Shown one piece after another: positions 25,684 through 33,721 of a DNA stretch of 34,171 nucleotides. Made by a program: the position numbers and the translations under genes. The DNA is from Nitrospinia bacterium (lineage in GTDB: Bacteria > Nitrospinota > Nitrospinia > Nitrospinales > JAJDAT01). Under the pieces are notes generated by a model. It did no database searches. It was not told where the DNA came from and saw only the letters and a list, made by a program, of their open reading frames with translations. The first letter of the stretch is position 1. Each line of letters begins with the position of its first letter. The stretch lies in NCBI GenBank assembly GCA_029261715.1, contig JAJDAT010000017.1, forward strand, positions 1 to 34,171, in the 5' to 3' direction.

Positions 25684-25863
25684 TTAAAATAAGGTATAAA
25701 CGAAGGGGGCTACAGCGCTGCCTTCAGTCAAAACAATTAATAAGCTCATCAACAACAAAATGAAAACAATGGGGCCAAGCCACCACTTTTTCCTATGTTT
25801 TAAAAAGTCCCAAAATTCGGCGATAATTGAAATTTTACTTTCGGTTTTTTCTTTTTTGTCCAT
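25684..25863 (-). CDS. DUF5989 small membrane protein
   Basis: This 59-residue gene is easily missed. Its sequence, starting MDKKEKTESKISIIAEFWDF and continuing LKHRKKWWLGPIVFILLLMS, has a charged N-terminus, a WW-LGP entry into one hydrophobic helix (about 30-46), and the ending EGSAVAPFVYTLF. This is the pattern of DUF5989, as I know it from family recall. Such proteins usually sit next to carbamoyltransferase genes and SxtJ-like membrane proteins; neither is here. The neighbours are an HDAC-like gene (36 bases upstream) and a glycosyltransferase (10 bases downstream). The preceding sequence has no strong ribosome site. Confidence 0.82.
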   Translation of the reverse strand: MDKKEKTESKISIIAEFWDFLKHRKKWWLGPIVFILLLMSLLIVLTEGSAVAPFVYTLF

Positions 25864-25899
25864 GGAGAATTCGTTGTTTTAATTTTATGTTAAAAAATA

Positions 25900-26835
25900 T
25901 TAGGCAGATAGCGCCGCTAAATGACTGTGTACCGAATCCGCTAAAGCTTGGTGATTATATCCTCCCTCTAGCATAGATATCAACCGTCCATTACAAATCT
26001 CTTCAGATGCTTTTCTCAGCAATTCGGTCATTTTTCCAAAACAACCACTGGAAAGCTGCATAGTAGCGAGAGGGTCTTCCGCATGGGCGTCGAATCCAGC
26101 TGAGATAATAATCAAATCAGGTTTAAATTTAAATAGTTCTGGTATGAGTTTATTTTCCACCAACTCTAAATAATCGGAATCTTCTGAGTACGCTCTTAAG
26201 GGAAAATTTAACGTTGCGCCAAGACCGTCTCCAGTTCCGGTTTCTCCCTTATCACCTGTTCCTGGATAAAAAGGGAATTGATGAGCGCTGGAATAGAAAA
26301 CCGAAGAGTTTGAATAAAATGAATTTTGCGTTCCGTTTCCGTGATGAACGTCCCAATCGAAAATAGCTACACGGTCGAGTTCTTTTTGTTCTTGGGCATA
26401 GCGCGCCGCAATGGCTACATTGTTAAAAAGGCAAAAGCCCATTGACCGTTCCCGTTCTGCGTGGTGACCGGGGGGGCGCACGGCGCAAAAAACATTATCT
26501 AATTCACCGTCTATCACTTTGTCTACCGCAGTTAATCCAGCTCCCGAGGCTAGTAATGCCGCTTCGTATGAGTTTATGCTAATGTTTGTGTCCATGTCCA
26601 AAGAGCTTTGACCTTCACGGCATTTTTCGTCTACGTAAGAAATATAGTCGGAGTCATGCACAAGGGCGATTTCTTCAGGCAGAGCTTTTCGAGGCTCTAG
26701 TTCTGTAAGAGTTGGTCGATCTTCAGAGTTTTCTAGTCGATCCAAAATAGCCTGAAGCCTTCCAGGGTTCTCTGGATGGGGTTCGGTTTCATGCTTTTGA
26801 TATAAAGGGTGGTAAATAAAACCGGTTTGTTTCAT
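25900..26835 (-). CDS. HDAC-family (class II-like) deacetylase
   Basis: The 311-residue protein is complete. Family motifs are VRPPGHHAERERSMGFCLFN (catalytic His 124-125), IFDWDVHHGNGTQ with zinc ligands Asp162 and His164, SAGFDAHAEDPLA with the third ligand Asp249, and EGGYN with the catalytic Tyr near 297. Zinc amidohydrolases of this type remove acyl groups from acetyl-lysine, acetylpolyamines or small acetylated metabolites; the substrate cannot be chosen from sequence. It lies 20 bases after a TPR protein gene and 36 before the DUF5989 gene. Confidence 0.92.
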   Translation of the reverse strand: MKQTGFIYHPLYQKHETEPHPENPGRLQAILDRLENSEDRPTLTELEPRKALPEEIALVHDSDYISYVDEKCREGQSSLDMDTNISINSYEAALLASGAGLTAVDKVIDGELDNVFCAVRPPGHHAERERSMGFCLFNNVAIAARYAQEQKELDRVAIFDWDVHHGNGTQNSFYSNSSVFYSSAHQFPFYPGTGDKGETGTGDGLGATLNFPLRAYSEDSDYLELVENKLIPELFKFKPDLIIISAGFDAHAEDPLATMQLSSGCFGKMTELLRKASEEICNGRLISMLEGGYNHQALADSVHSHLAALSA

Positions 26836-26855
26836 AGTTTTGTTATTGGCGAGCT

Positions 26856-27326
26856 TTATTTTTTAGCTTCTTTACCTTGTTGAATCCATTGAAAAAGAAC
26901 TTCGGCTTGGACGGGGTCCATTTTTTTTAGTTCTTCATATTTTTTCTTTGCATTGTCACCGTCTTTGCTTAGAGCGTATGCAAACCCTAGATTTCTGTGG
27001 AAATCTGACATTTTGGGATTAAGTTTAATCGCCTTTTTGTATTCTGCGATGGCTCCTTCAAAATTGCCGACAGCGACATATACATTGGCCAAGTTATAAT
27101 GAACGGAAGCAAGACTGGGGTCTATTTTTATTGACTCTTGATAAGCGAATATAGCATTTTTAAAATCTTTCTTTTGCGAAAGCATATTGCCTTTTTCAAA
27201 AAGAGAAGTCGCTTTTTCTACTTTACTTCCTTTGGGGCCTTCTCCAAAAGAAGGAGTCGTTAGTGACATCAGAATCAGTAAGCTCAATAAAAGTTTGGGA
27301 AAAAAAATTAATATCCTTGAAATCAT
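26856..27326 (-). CDS. Secreted/periplasmic TPR protein
   Basis: From the ATG at 27324-27326, which follows GGAAGA by 6 bases, the protein is 156 residues. An upstream in-frame start would add 23 residues but has no ribosome site. An N-terminal signal peptide (about 1-28, KLLLSLLILMSLTTPSFG) is followed by three TPR units at about 41-74, 75-108 and 109-142, with the AIFAYQESIKIDP, AIAEYKKAIKLNP and AKKKYEELKKMDP signatures. TPRs mediate protein contacts; no partner can be named. First gene of a likely four-gene minus-strand operon. Confidence 0.75.
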   Translation of the reverse strand: MISRILIFFPKLLLSLLILMSLTTPSFGEGPKGSKVEKATSLFEKGNMLSQKKDFKNAIFAYQESIKIDPSLASVHYNLANVYVAVGNFEGAIAEYKKAIKLNPKMSDFHRNLGFAYALSKDGDNAKKKYEELKKMDPVQAEVLFQWIQQGKEAKK

Positions 27327-27394
27327 AATAATCTTCCGGAAAGAATAAAGTGGGTGTTGACCGAAGAGCAGATAAGTAAAGAAAAGACGATGCA

Positions 27395-27409
27395 CTTCAA
27401 ATTTTGAAG
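27395..27409. promoter_or_regulatory. Palindrome at the predicted start of the minus-strand operon (operator-like)
   Basis: CTTCAAATTTTGAAG is a perfect 7-bp inverted repeat with a 1-base centre. It covers roughly +1 to +15 of the transcript predicted from the promoter at 27417-27445. A DNA-binding dimer could act here, but a chance palindrome in AT-rich DNA cannot be excluded. Confidence 0.35.
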
Positions 27410-27416
27410 CGAGCTA

Positions 27417-27445
27417 AGAATAACAAAGCTGGATTTTTAGATCAA
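27417..27445 (-). promoter_or_regulatory. Candidate promoter of the TPR-HDAC-DUF5989-glycosyltransferase operon
   Basis: On the minus strand TTGATC (27440-27445) and TATTCT (27417-27422) are spaced by 17 bases, each 4/6 of the consensus. It lies in the 175-base divergent gap shared with queG and about 90 bases before the TPR gene start. Confidence 0.4.
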
Positions 27446-27501
27446 ACAAATTTTGCATTAATTAACAAAGCTTTCAAGTATAAAAGTTATTAGTAAACCT
27501 T

Positions 27502-28647
27502 ATGGTCAATCAAGATCAATGGCTGAAGTTTAGAGAAAAAGCGCTGCAATTAGGGTTTGACGCAATTGGCGTTACTTCCCCGAAGGACTTTTCTTCTTCC
27601 GATCGGTTTCAGGAATGGTTGGAGTTGGGGTATGAAGGGGAAATGGGCTACATGAAGAGGAACTCCGAAAAACGGATCGACATGGAAAAAGTTTTACCGG
27701 GGGTTCGTAGTGTTGTCTGTTTTCGATCGAATTATTTTCCCAGAAGGAAAAGTTTAGATTATTTAAAAAATAAAGAAGAAGGAGATATTTCCCTTTACGC
27801 GCTTAGCGAGGATTACCACGATGTCATTTTGCCGAGATTAAAAGAATTGGAAAATTTTATCCGGCAAGAGTTTCCTGGAGTCGAAAGTAAAATTTATGTC
27901 GATACCGGACCGGTGTTGGAAAAACCATTAGCGCAAAAGGCTGGATTGGGCTGGATTGGTAAGCACACTAACCTGGTTACAGAGGGTATCGGTTCCTGGT
28001 ATTTTCTTTCTGAGATTTTGTTGGATATAGAATTGCCCTTTTCGGAAGAAGCGGTCGATCGTTGTGGAACATGCCGAGATTGTATAGATATTTGTCCGAC
28101 CCAAGCTATTGTAGCTCCTTATGTCTTGGATTCTAGAAAGTGCATATCTTATTTGAATATAGAACTCAAAGGGGTTATCCCTGTCGAATTTCGGAAAGCG
28201 ATTGGCAATCGGATTTATGGATGCGACGATTGCCAAATAGTTTGCCCTTGGAACTCTTTTGCTTCTATAACTTACGAAAAAGCGTATTTGGAAAAAACGG
28301 ATACGAATCGCTTAATTGATTTAATGCAGTTAGACGACGAAGGATTTCGCAATCGGTTCAGGAAAAGCCCTATAAAAAGGTTAAAACGAAGACGTTTTTT
28401 AAGAAATGTTGCGGTAGCTCTTGGAAATTCCGAAAATCCCGATGCGGCTCCCGTTTTGGAGCGAGCTTTGATGGATAAAGAACCTCTTATACGTTCTCAT
28501 GCTGTTTGGGCATTAGGAGAAATTTTGGGCGAAAAAGCCCTGCCCATAGTAGAAAAACATTTATCCATGGAATCGGACTCTTGGGTTTTGGAAGAAGTGC
28601 AACGAATGAAAACACAAGAAACCTCAAAAAATTTGGATTCGCCATAG
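27502..28647 (+). CDS. queG: Epoxyqueuosine reductase QueG
   Basis: The 381-residue enzyme has the catalytic Asp134 in YVDTGPVLEK, the GWIGKHTNLV motif that follows it, and two [4Fe-4S] clusters formed by C188-x2-C191-x2-C194-x3-C198, C214 and C241-x2-C244-x3-C248. The C-terminal part (about 295-370) is a HEAT-repeat domain (RNVAVALGN, RSHAVWALGE) that binds tRNA. It performs the last step of queuosine synthesis, reducing epoxyqueuosine to queuosine in tRNA with cobalamin. Monocistronic in this window; no other que genes are seen. Confidence 0.95.
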   Translation: MVNQDQWLKFREKALQLGFDAIGVTSPKDFSSSDRFQEWLELGYEGEMGYMKRNSEKRIDMEKVLPGVRSVVCFRSNYFPRRKSLDYLKNKEEGDISLYALSEDYHDVILPRLKELENFIRQEFPGVESKIYVDTGPVLEKPLAQKAGLGWIGKHTNLVTEGIGSWYFLSEILLDIELPFSEEAVDRCGTCRDCIDICPTQAIVAPYVLDSRKCISYLNIELKGVIPVEFRKAIGNRIYGCDDCQIVCPWNSFASITYEKAYLEKTDTNRLIDLMQLDDEGFRNRFRKSPIKRLKRRRFLRNVAVALGNSENPDAAPVLERALMDKEPLIRSHAVWALGEILGEKALPIVEKHLSMESDSWVLEEVQRMKTQETSKNLDSP

Positions 28648-28839
28648 TCTGTTTAATGGCAGAATCTAAGCGTCAATATGTCGAGTATTTAATGGGTATT
28701 TTAATAATTCAATATTTTTACTTGTGGCAACTCGCAAGCCTTTATTTCATAAAGCACACTCATAGCCAAAAACAGTTTTTAGAGGTTCCCTAATCAGACT
28801 CGTAATAAAATATTCTCCAACCTTTTAAATTAACCTCCT

Positions 28840-31191
28840 TTGATTTTTCGAAATAAATTATCCGAATTTCCAAGATGGGTTTTCCCAGTTCTTGTTGCGC
28901 TTTCTGCTCTCACGATTCGAGCCATCTATTTTTTTGATTTTCAGGACAATCCGTTTTTCGATTACGTGTCTCCAAATATGGATAACGGCAACTATGATTT
29001 AGGCGCCATTCATTTTTCGACAGGGGATTGGCTTATCAATATTCCACGCGGTCACAGTCCCTTTTATATGTATGTTCTCGGAACGATATATGCGCTAGTC
29101 GGACGCGATTTCAAATTTGTATGGATATTTCAATTTACCCTCGGCATAGGGGCGTCTGTTTTAGTTTTTTATGCCGGTCGAATGTTAGGCGGAAAAATAA
29201 CGGGTCTTTTGGCGGGTTTACTATTTGGCTTGAATGGTGTCGTTATTTTTTATGAAGGTCTTTTATTACGCGAGAATTTAGCTTTATTTTTCCTGATCCT
29301 TTCCTTTATGTTTTTTCTAAAAGGCTTGATTAGCGAAAATTTAACTTCAGATAACTTTAAACCTGAACCGGAAAATGATCCAAAGCAAAATCTCTATTTG
29401 ATATTAGGTTTTATTGCCTTGTCCATATCGGTTCAGATTCGTCCTAATTTTGGATTGTTATTTCCGTTGATAGTGGCTTATCTATTTTGGGAAACTTTTC
29501 GTCATTGGACGGTTCGAGACAGATTTTTGCGGTTAACGGGATACTCCATTCTTTTTTTTGGATTGATGATTCCGTTAATCGTCCGAGGGTATTTAGTGTT
29601 CCATAAATGGTATTTCATAGATACCAGCGGCGGGTATGCTTTTTTAATAGGAAATTTAAGCCAATATTCCGGAACTGGATTCGAGCCCTACCCCGTTTTT
29701 GACGATTGGATAAATAAGTACGGCATATTCATTTCTTTAAAGCAGTCGTTATGGGTGGTTTGGGAAGGTTTTATTGCAGATCCTTTAGCCTTTGCGCAAA
29801 TGTATCTGCGAAAGTTATTTTTTATTTTTAGCTCTTATGAGTCAGCGTCTAATCTTAGCTATTATGTTTTTAGTCAGTTTTCGGAAGTTTTGAATAACCC
29901 CGTTTCAGGGTTTGGTTTTGTAGCCGCTTTAGGGTTTTGGGGGATCATGTTCTCCTGGCGCCGCCGGCGGCAATTTAGCCTTGTTTATATTTATCTAGTT
30001 GGGTTGACTCTTGGGATTTGGTTGTTTTATCCCGTAAGCAGGTTTCGCTATATTTTGCTTCCCTGGCTTATTTTAATTGGATCTTATGCGCTAGTTTCTT
30101 TTATTTCGGAAGCGTTTTTGAAAAAAAAATTAAAATCTCTTGCTTCGGGGATTTGCTTAATTTTTATGTTTTGGGCTTTTGTCCAGCCAAAATGGTTGAA
30201 AGCCGAAGGCCGTTTTGTCGATTATTGCAACATTGCCATCGCTTATTTTGAAAACGGACGCGTTTTTGACCTTTCTCGAATCGAGCGACAAGCCCAAATC
30301 TGTTGGAATAAGGAAGCGGAAAGAAATTTAGAACATTTTCAGGCGGGAAAACTATTGGCTACTACTTATAATCTTTCAGCCGGATATTTTCTCGATCAAG
30401 GCGACAAAACTAAGGCGATGAGGTATTTGAAAGTTTCTCGCGATGTTCTCCCTTTTCAGCTGTTCCCATACCAGCTTCAAGCTCAAATTTACGAAAACGA
30501 AGGACGAAATCAGGAAGCGATCTATTCGGCGCAAATGGGATTGGCGGTAATCCCTAACGATCCAGTTTTGTTAGAAAGTTTAGCAAACCTTTATATTAAG
30601 AAAGGACAATTTGTTTCTTCCTGGCCTGTTTTAGTCAATTTGTTTAAAAACGCTCCAAACGATCAAATTCGTGAACAGACAAGAAACAAATTGATTGCTT
30701 TAGAATCGCAAATCCCAAAAATAACCGATTTGGATTCTCTCCTCAAACAAGCGAATTTTCTCTATGACAACAAGCGCTGGCAAGAAGCGTTGGTTGTTTT
30801 TGAAAAAATTAACGGCGTCAACCGATCTGAAGCGTTATTGTTTGTGAGAGAGGCTTCTATACATGGCTTTTTGAAAGATTATGAAAAAGCCGAAAAAGCA
30901 TTCCTAAAGGCGCTTGCGATTAAGCCCAACGATCCTGATATTTTGCGAATGTTGGCCGATTTATATTTATTTTCTCCCAAACAATCGCAATTTTTAGCTT
31001 ATTTATACCTATCCCGTTTTGTTCAGCTGGGGCAGAAACTACCTGAATATCAAGACAGATTCTCGGTTTTTAAAAAGCTAAAGTATGACTTTGAAAACAA
31101 GAAATTAGATCCCGAGGTTAAGGGATTGACCGAAGAAGAAAATCGAAAAATCTACCAGCTTTATGAAAGGCAAAGCGGAAAATCGAAATAA
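28840..31191 (+). CDS. GT-C (family 39/PMT-like) membrane glycosyltransferase with C-terminal TPR domain
   Basis: The 783-residue protein has an N-terminal membrane part (to about 440) with many hydrophobic helices and, between the first two, an extracytoplasmic loop with FFDYVSPNMDNGNYDLGA and later PRGHSPFYMYVLG, as expected for GT39/ArnT-like enzymes that use lipid-linked sugars; LLLRENLALFFLIL is a typical helix-6 motif. The C-terminal half (about 500-740) contains TPR-like repeats (GRNQEAIYSAQMGLAVIPNDPVLLESLANLY and YEKAEKAFLKALAIKPNDPDIL). The start is TTG at 28840 because a stop lies 7 bases upstream and no ATG is near; no ribosome site is visible. Acceptor unknown. Confidence 0.8.
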   Translation: MIFRNKLSEFPRWVFPVLVALSALTIRAIYFFDFQDNPFFDYVSPNMDNGNYDLGAIHFSTGDWLINIPRGHSPFYMYVLGTIYALVGRDFKFVWIFQFTLGIGASVLVFYAGRMLGGKITGLLAGLLFGLNGVVIFYEGLLLRENLALFFLILSFMFFLKGLISENLTSDNFKPEPENDPKQNLYLILGFIALSISVQIRPNFGLLFPLIVAYLFWETFRHWTVRDRFLRLTGYSILFFGLMIPLIVRGYLVFHKWYFIDTSGGYAFLIGNLSQYSGTGFEPYPVFDDWINKYGIFISLKQSLWVVWEGFIADPLAFAQMYLRKLFFIFSSYESASNLSYYVFSQFSEVLNNPVSGFGFVAALGFWGIMFSWRRRRQFSLVYIYLVGLTLGIWLFYPVSRFRYILLPWLILIGSYALVSFISEAFLKKKLKSLASGICLIFMFWAFVQPKWLKAEGRFVDYCNIAIAYFENGRVFDLSRIERQAQICWNKEAERNLEHFQAGKLLATTYNLSAGYFLDQGDKTKAMRYLKVSRDVLPFQLFPYQLQAQIYENEGRNQEAIYSAQMGLAVIPNDPVLLESLANLYIKKGQFVSSWPVLVNLFKNAPNDQIREQTRNKLIALESQIPKITDLDSLLKQANFLYDNKRWQEALVVFEKINGVNRSEALLFVREASIHGFLKDYEKAEKAFLKALAIKPNDPDILRMLADLYLFSPKQSQFLAYLYLSRFVQLGQKLPEYQDRFSVFKKLKYDFENKKLDPEVKGLTEEENRKIYQLYERQSGKSK

Positions 31192-31269
31192 ATAGATAAT
31201 TGCGTTGAAAACAAGAGCTTTGCCAGCCTATAATCAAAGTTTTTGAAAACACCTTAGATATTGAAAATT

Positions 31270-32313
31270 ATGACTTCTCCAACCGATTATAGGTTTTTAA
31301 AAGCATGCCGGGGTGAACCCGTAGACGCTACGCCCGTATGGTTTATGCGTCAAGCTGGCCGTTATATGAAAGAGTATCGCGCGCTTAAGGAAAAATACTC
31401 TTTTCTGGAAATGTGCCAAACGCCAGAACTGGCTACCGAAGTTACTCTGCAACCGCTTAAACCTTTAGGGGTGGATGCGGCTATTATTTTTGCCGATATA
31501 TTGTTGCCTCTGGAGCCAATGGGTACCGGTCTGGAGTTTATAAAAGGCGATGGCCCTTCAATTCCTCGACCCGTTAGAACCCGGAAAGACGTCGAAAACT
31601 TACGACCTGTCAATTCCGAGGAGCAATTAGGTTATGTCGGCCAAGCGATTAAATTAGTCCGACAAGAAATCGAAGGGAAAATTCCTTTGGTTGGATTCGC
31701 CGCCGCTCCTTTTACTCTCTGTAGCTATATGGTGGAAGGCGGAAAATCGAGCGAATTTAAAATTACCAAACTCCTCATGTATGAAGAGCCAGAGACCTGG
31801 AAACTTTTGATGGAAAAAGTTTCGACCGTGTTAATCGATTATTTAAAAATGCAAGTAGCCGCAGGAGCTCAGGCTCTGCAAATTTTTGATAGTTGGATAG
31901 GCTGCGTGACTCCCGAAGATTACCGGGAATACATTTTACCTTATTGCCAAAAAGTCATGAACGCGTTGAAGGATTTAGACGTCCCGGTAATCAATTTTAG
32001 CACCGGCACCTCTTCTATGTTAGACGTAATAGCTCAGGCTGGCGGCGACGTTATGAGTTTTGATTGGCGGATAAACATTGATCAAGCCCGAGATGTTATT
32101 GGATGGGATAAACCCGTTCAGGGCAACATGGACCCAGTTGTTCTGTTTGCGCCGATTCCGGTGATCAAAAAGCGAGTTAACGATATTATGCAACGCGTTG
32201 GCGGTAAACCAGGGCATATTTTCAACTTAGGTCACGGAATTTTACAGCATACCCCAGTAGATCATGTAAAAGCCGTTGTCGATATGGTACGTGAGTATAA
32301 GCATGGCGGATGA
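31270..32313 (+). CDS. hemE: Uroporphyrinogen decarboxylase HemE
   Basis: The 347-residue enzyme carries the signature PVWFMRQAGRYMKEYR near the start, with the substrate-binding Arg residues, the AAIIFADILLPLEPMG segment with its essential Asp, and the GFAAAPFTLCSYMVEGGKS, DWRINIDQA, GNMDP and GHGILQHTPVDHVKAVV blocks. It removes four carboxyls from uroporphyrinogen III to make coproporphyrinogen III in haem synthesis. The ATG at 31270 is preferred over the TTG at 31261, which would add MKI; neither has a strong ribosome site. It overlaps hemH by 11 bases. Confidence 0.96.
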   Translation: MTSPTDYRFLKACRGEPVDATPVWFMRQAGRYMKEYRALKEKYSFLEMCQTPELATEVTLQPLKPLGVDAAIIFADILLPLEPMGTGLEFIKGDGPSIPRPVRTRKDVENLRPVNSEEQLGYVGQAIKLVRQEIEGKIPLVGFAAAPFTLCSYMVEGGKSSEFKITKLLMYEEPETWKLLMEKVSTVLIDYLKMQVAAGAQALQIFDSWIGCVTPEDYREYILPYCQKVMNALKDLDVPVINFSTGTSSMLDVIAQAGGDVMSFDWRINIDQARDVIGWDKPVQGNMDPVVLFAPIPVIKKRVNDIMQRVGGKPGHIFNLGHGILQHTPVDHVKAVVDMVREYKHGG

Positions 32314-33235
32314 TTCAAAGATTGGCGTTTTTTTAATGGCTCATGGCGCTCCCGATAGCGTCGATCATATACCCGAATATATTAGAAACATTCGTGGCGG
32401 AAAAGATCCCAGCCCGGGAATCGTCGAGGCGATATCAGATCATTATCGGCAAATTGGCGGTAGTTCTCCGTTGGAGCCAATAGCGAGAGGCCAGGCCAAG
32501 AATTTAGAAAAACTGCTCAACAGCGGCGGTGGCGATCGTTTTCGCGTTTATGTTGGAATGCGAAATTGGAGTCCATATATCCGCGACGTTGTGAAACAAG
32601 CCTATGACGATGGAGTCGAAAGGTTGATTGGGTTGTGTTTGGCTCCACAATATAGCCGTTTCAGTACCGAGCTTTATTTAAAAGCGTTTCGTGAAGCTAT
32701 CAGGGAGAATGGCGGCGATGTGAAAAAAGCCGATTTTATTTATTCCTGGGCGGATAATGAATATTTAGCCGAAGCTTTTGCGGATCGTTATAAACAAGCC
32801 GCGAAAAAAATCATCGCAGACGGCGCAACAGGATTTTATACGGTATTCACGGTACATAGCATTCCGTCGAGTTCTTTGGATGAAGGCGATCCGTACCCGG
32901 AGGAATTTACTCGAACGGTAAAAGCTATAATAAAAAATGTTAAGCCGATTCAGTGGAACCAATGTTACCAAAGCGCAGGGTACATACCTGTTCCCTGGCT
33001 AGAACCGTCTGTCGAAATGACATTGGACAAGATCTCCAGGTTCGGCAAAAAATCCGTGTTGATAGTGCCCGTCGGTTTCCTCTGCGATCATGTAGAAATT
33101 TTGTACGATATCGATATCGAGTATACGAAGTACGCGGAGAGTATAGGTCTAAAGCTCTATCGAACCAAATCCCTCAACGCGACCCCCAAGCTCATCCAAG
33201 CCCTCGCCTCCGTCATCTGGAGTCACATCTGCTGA
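32303..33235 (+). CDS. hemH: Ferrochelatase HemH
   Basis: From ATG 32303, overlapping hemE, the protein is 310 residues. It has the family start GVFLMAHGAPDSVDHIPEYI, the catalytic His185 in FTVHSIP, and the CDHVEILYDIDIEY block with Glu265, both needed for metal insertion. It lacks the C-terminal [2Fe-2S] region of eukaryotic enzymes. It inserts iron into a porphyrin (protoporphyrin or coproporphyrin) and works with hemE. The last 60 to 75 bases use far more G/C-ending codons than the rest of the gene. A TTG at 32276 is in frame but has no ribosome site. Confidence 0.92.
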   Translation: MADDSKIGVFLMAHGAPDSVDHIPEYIRNIRGGKDPSPGIVEAISDHYRQIGGSSPLEPIARGQAKNLEKLLNSGGGDRFRVYVGMRNWSPYIRDVVKQAYDDGVERLIGLCLAPQYSRFSTELYLKAFREAIRENGGDVKKADFIYSWADNEYLAEAFADRYKQAAKKIIADGATGFYTVFTVHSIPSSSLDEGDPYPEEFTRTVKAIIKNVKPIQWNQCYQSAGYIPVPWLEPSVEMTLDKISRFGKKSVLIVPVGFLCDHVEILYDIDIEYTKYAESIGLKLYRTKSLNATPKLIQALASVIWSHIC

Positions 33236-33249
33236 GTAAGAGAATCGGC

Positions 33250-33268
33250 CCCTTCGACAGGCTCAGGG
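33250..33268 (+). repeat. REP-like extragenic palindrome downstream of hemH
   Basis: CCCTTCGACAGGCTCAGGG has a 4-bp stem (CCCT/AGGG) and is followed directly by CAGGCTC, a partial repeat of the loop. This sequence type is seen as a scattered extragenic element in many unrelated bacterial genomes, from memory. It lies 15 bases after the hemH stop and is clearly more GC-rich than its surroundings. Only one copy is in the window, so repeat status cannot be shown here. Confidence 0.55.
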
Positions 33269-33454
33269 CAGGCTCCGAATTGCACAGAAAAAATACACGA
33301 GCAAAGAAAAGCATTCTAGCTACTTCCATTAGGTGGTGCGTTAGACCTTAACCGTCGAATTACTTTCAATAATCTTTAAGGAAGATCGTCTCTGGATGAC
33401 CTGAAATGGGATTTGCACAAAGATTATAAAACTATACGAACTAAGGTTTCTTTT

Positions 33455-33721
33455 TTAAGCGCGAATTGGCGAAGCGATATGAGGGAGGATTTGGTCCATT
33501 GCTTGATGAGGTTTTCTAATTTTGACTATTTTTTCGTTATCTTCGTTTAACTGAATCGAAACCCCGCCGCCACAACTTTTCAAACAAGAAACTTCACAGA
33601 CTTTTACGTTTTCTAAAAAGTCGGCTACATTTTCTGGCAAGTCTCGCAAAATATCAGAAGCGTCCCAAGCGTTGCATCCTGCTCCGTTGCAAACTTTAAT
33701 GACTGTTGGTTGGTTATTCAT
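33455..33721 (-). CDS. Thioredoxin-fold [2Fe-2S] ferredoxin (NuoE C-terminal-like)
   Basis: The 88-residue protein resembles the Fe-S domain of NuoE and the free thioredoxin-like [2Fe-2S] ferredoxins: VKVCNGAGC gives C11 and C16, and CEVSCLKSCGGGVSI gives C46-x3-C50 (a fifth Cys is at 42). The KIVKIRKPHQAMDQIL end is typical. Such proteins carry one electron; the partner is unknown. It is too short to be NuoE itself. The ATG at 33719-33721 has only a weak A-rich leader. Convergent with hemH, with the REP-like sequence between. Confidence 0.85.
   Translation of the reverse strand: MNNQPTVIKVCNGAGCNAWDASDILRDLPENVADFLENVKVCEVSCLKSCGGGVSIQLNEDNEKIVKIRKPHQAMDQILPHIASPIRA

Noticed and set aside
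28656-28793. Possible 45-residue small protein after queG, hydrophobic middle
   Set aside because: No ribosome site, no family pattern, and the frame is just the tail of a longer shadow of queG.
28828-28850. Perfect AAGGAGGT ribosome site on the minus strand near the start of the glycosyltransferase gene
   Set aside because: The only following minus-strand frame is under ten codons; likely coincidence.
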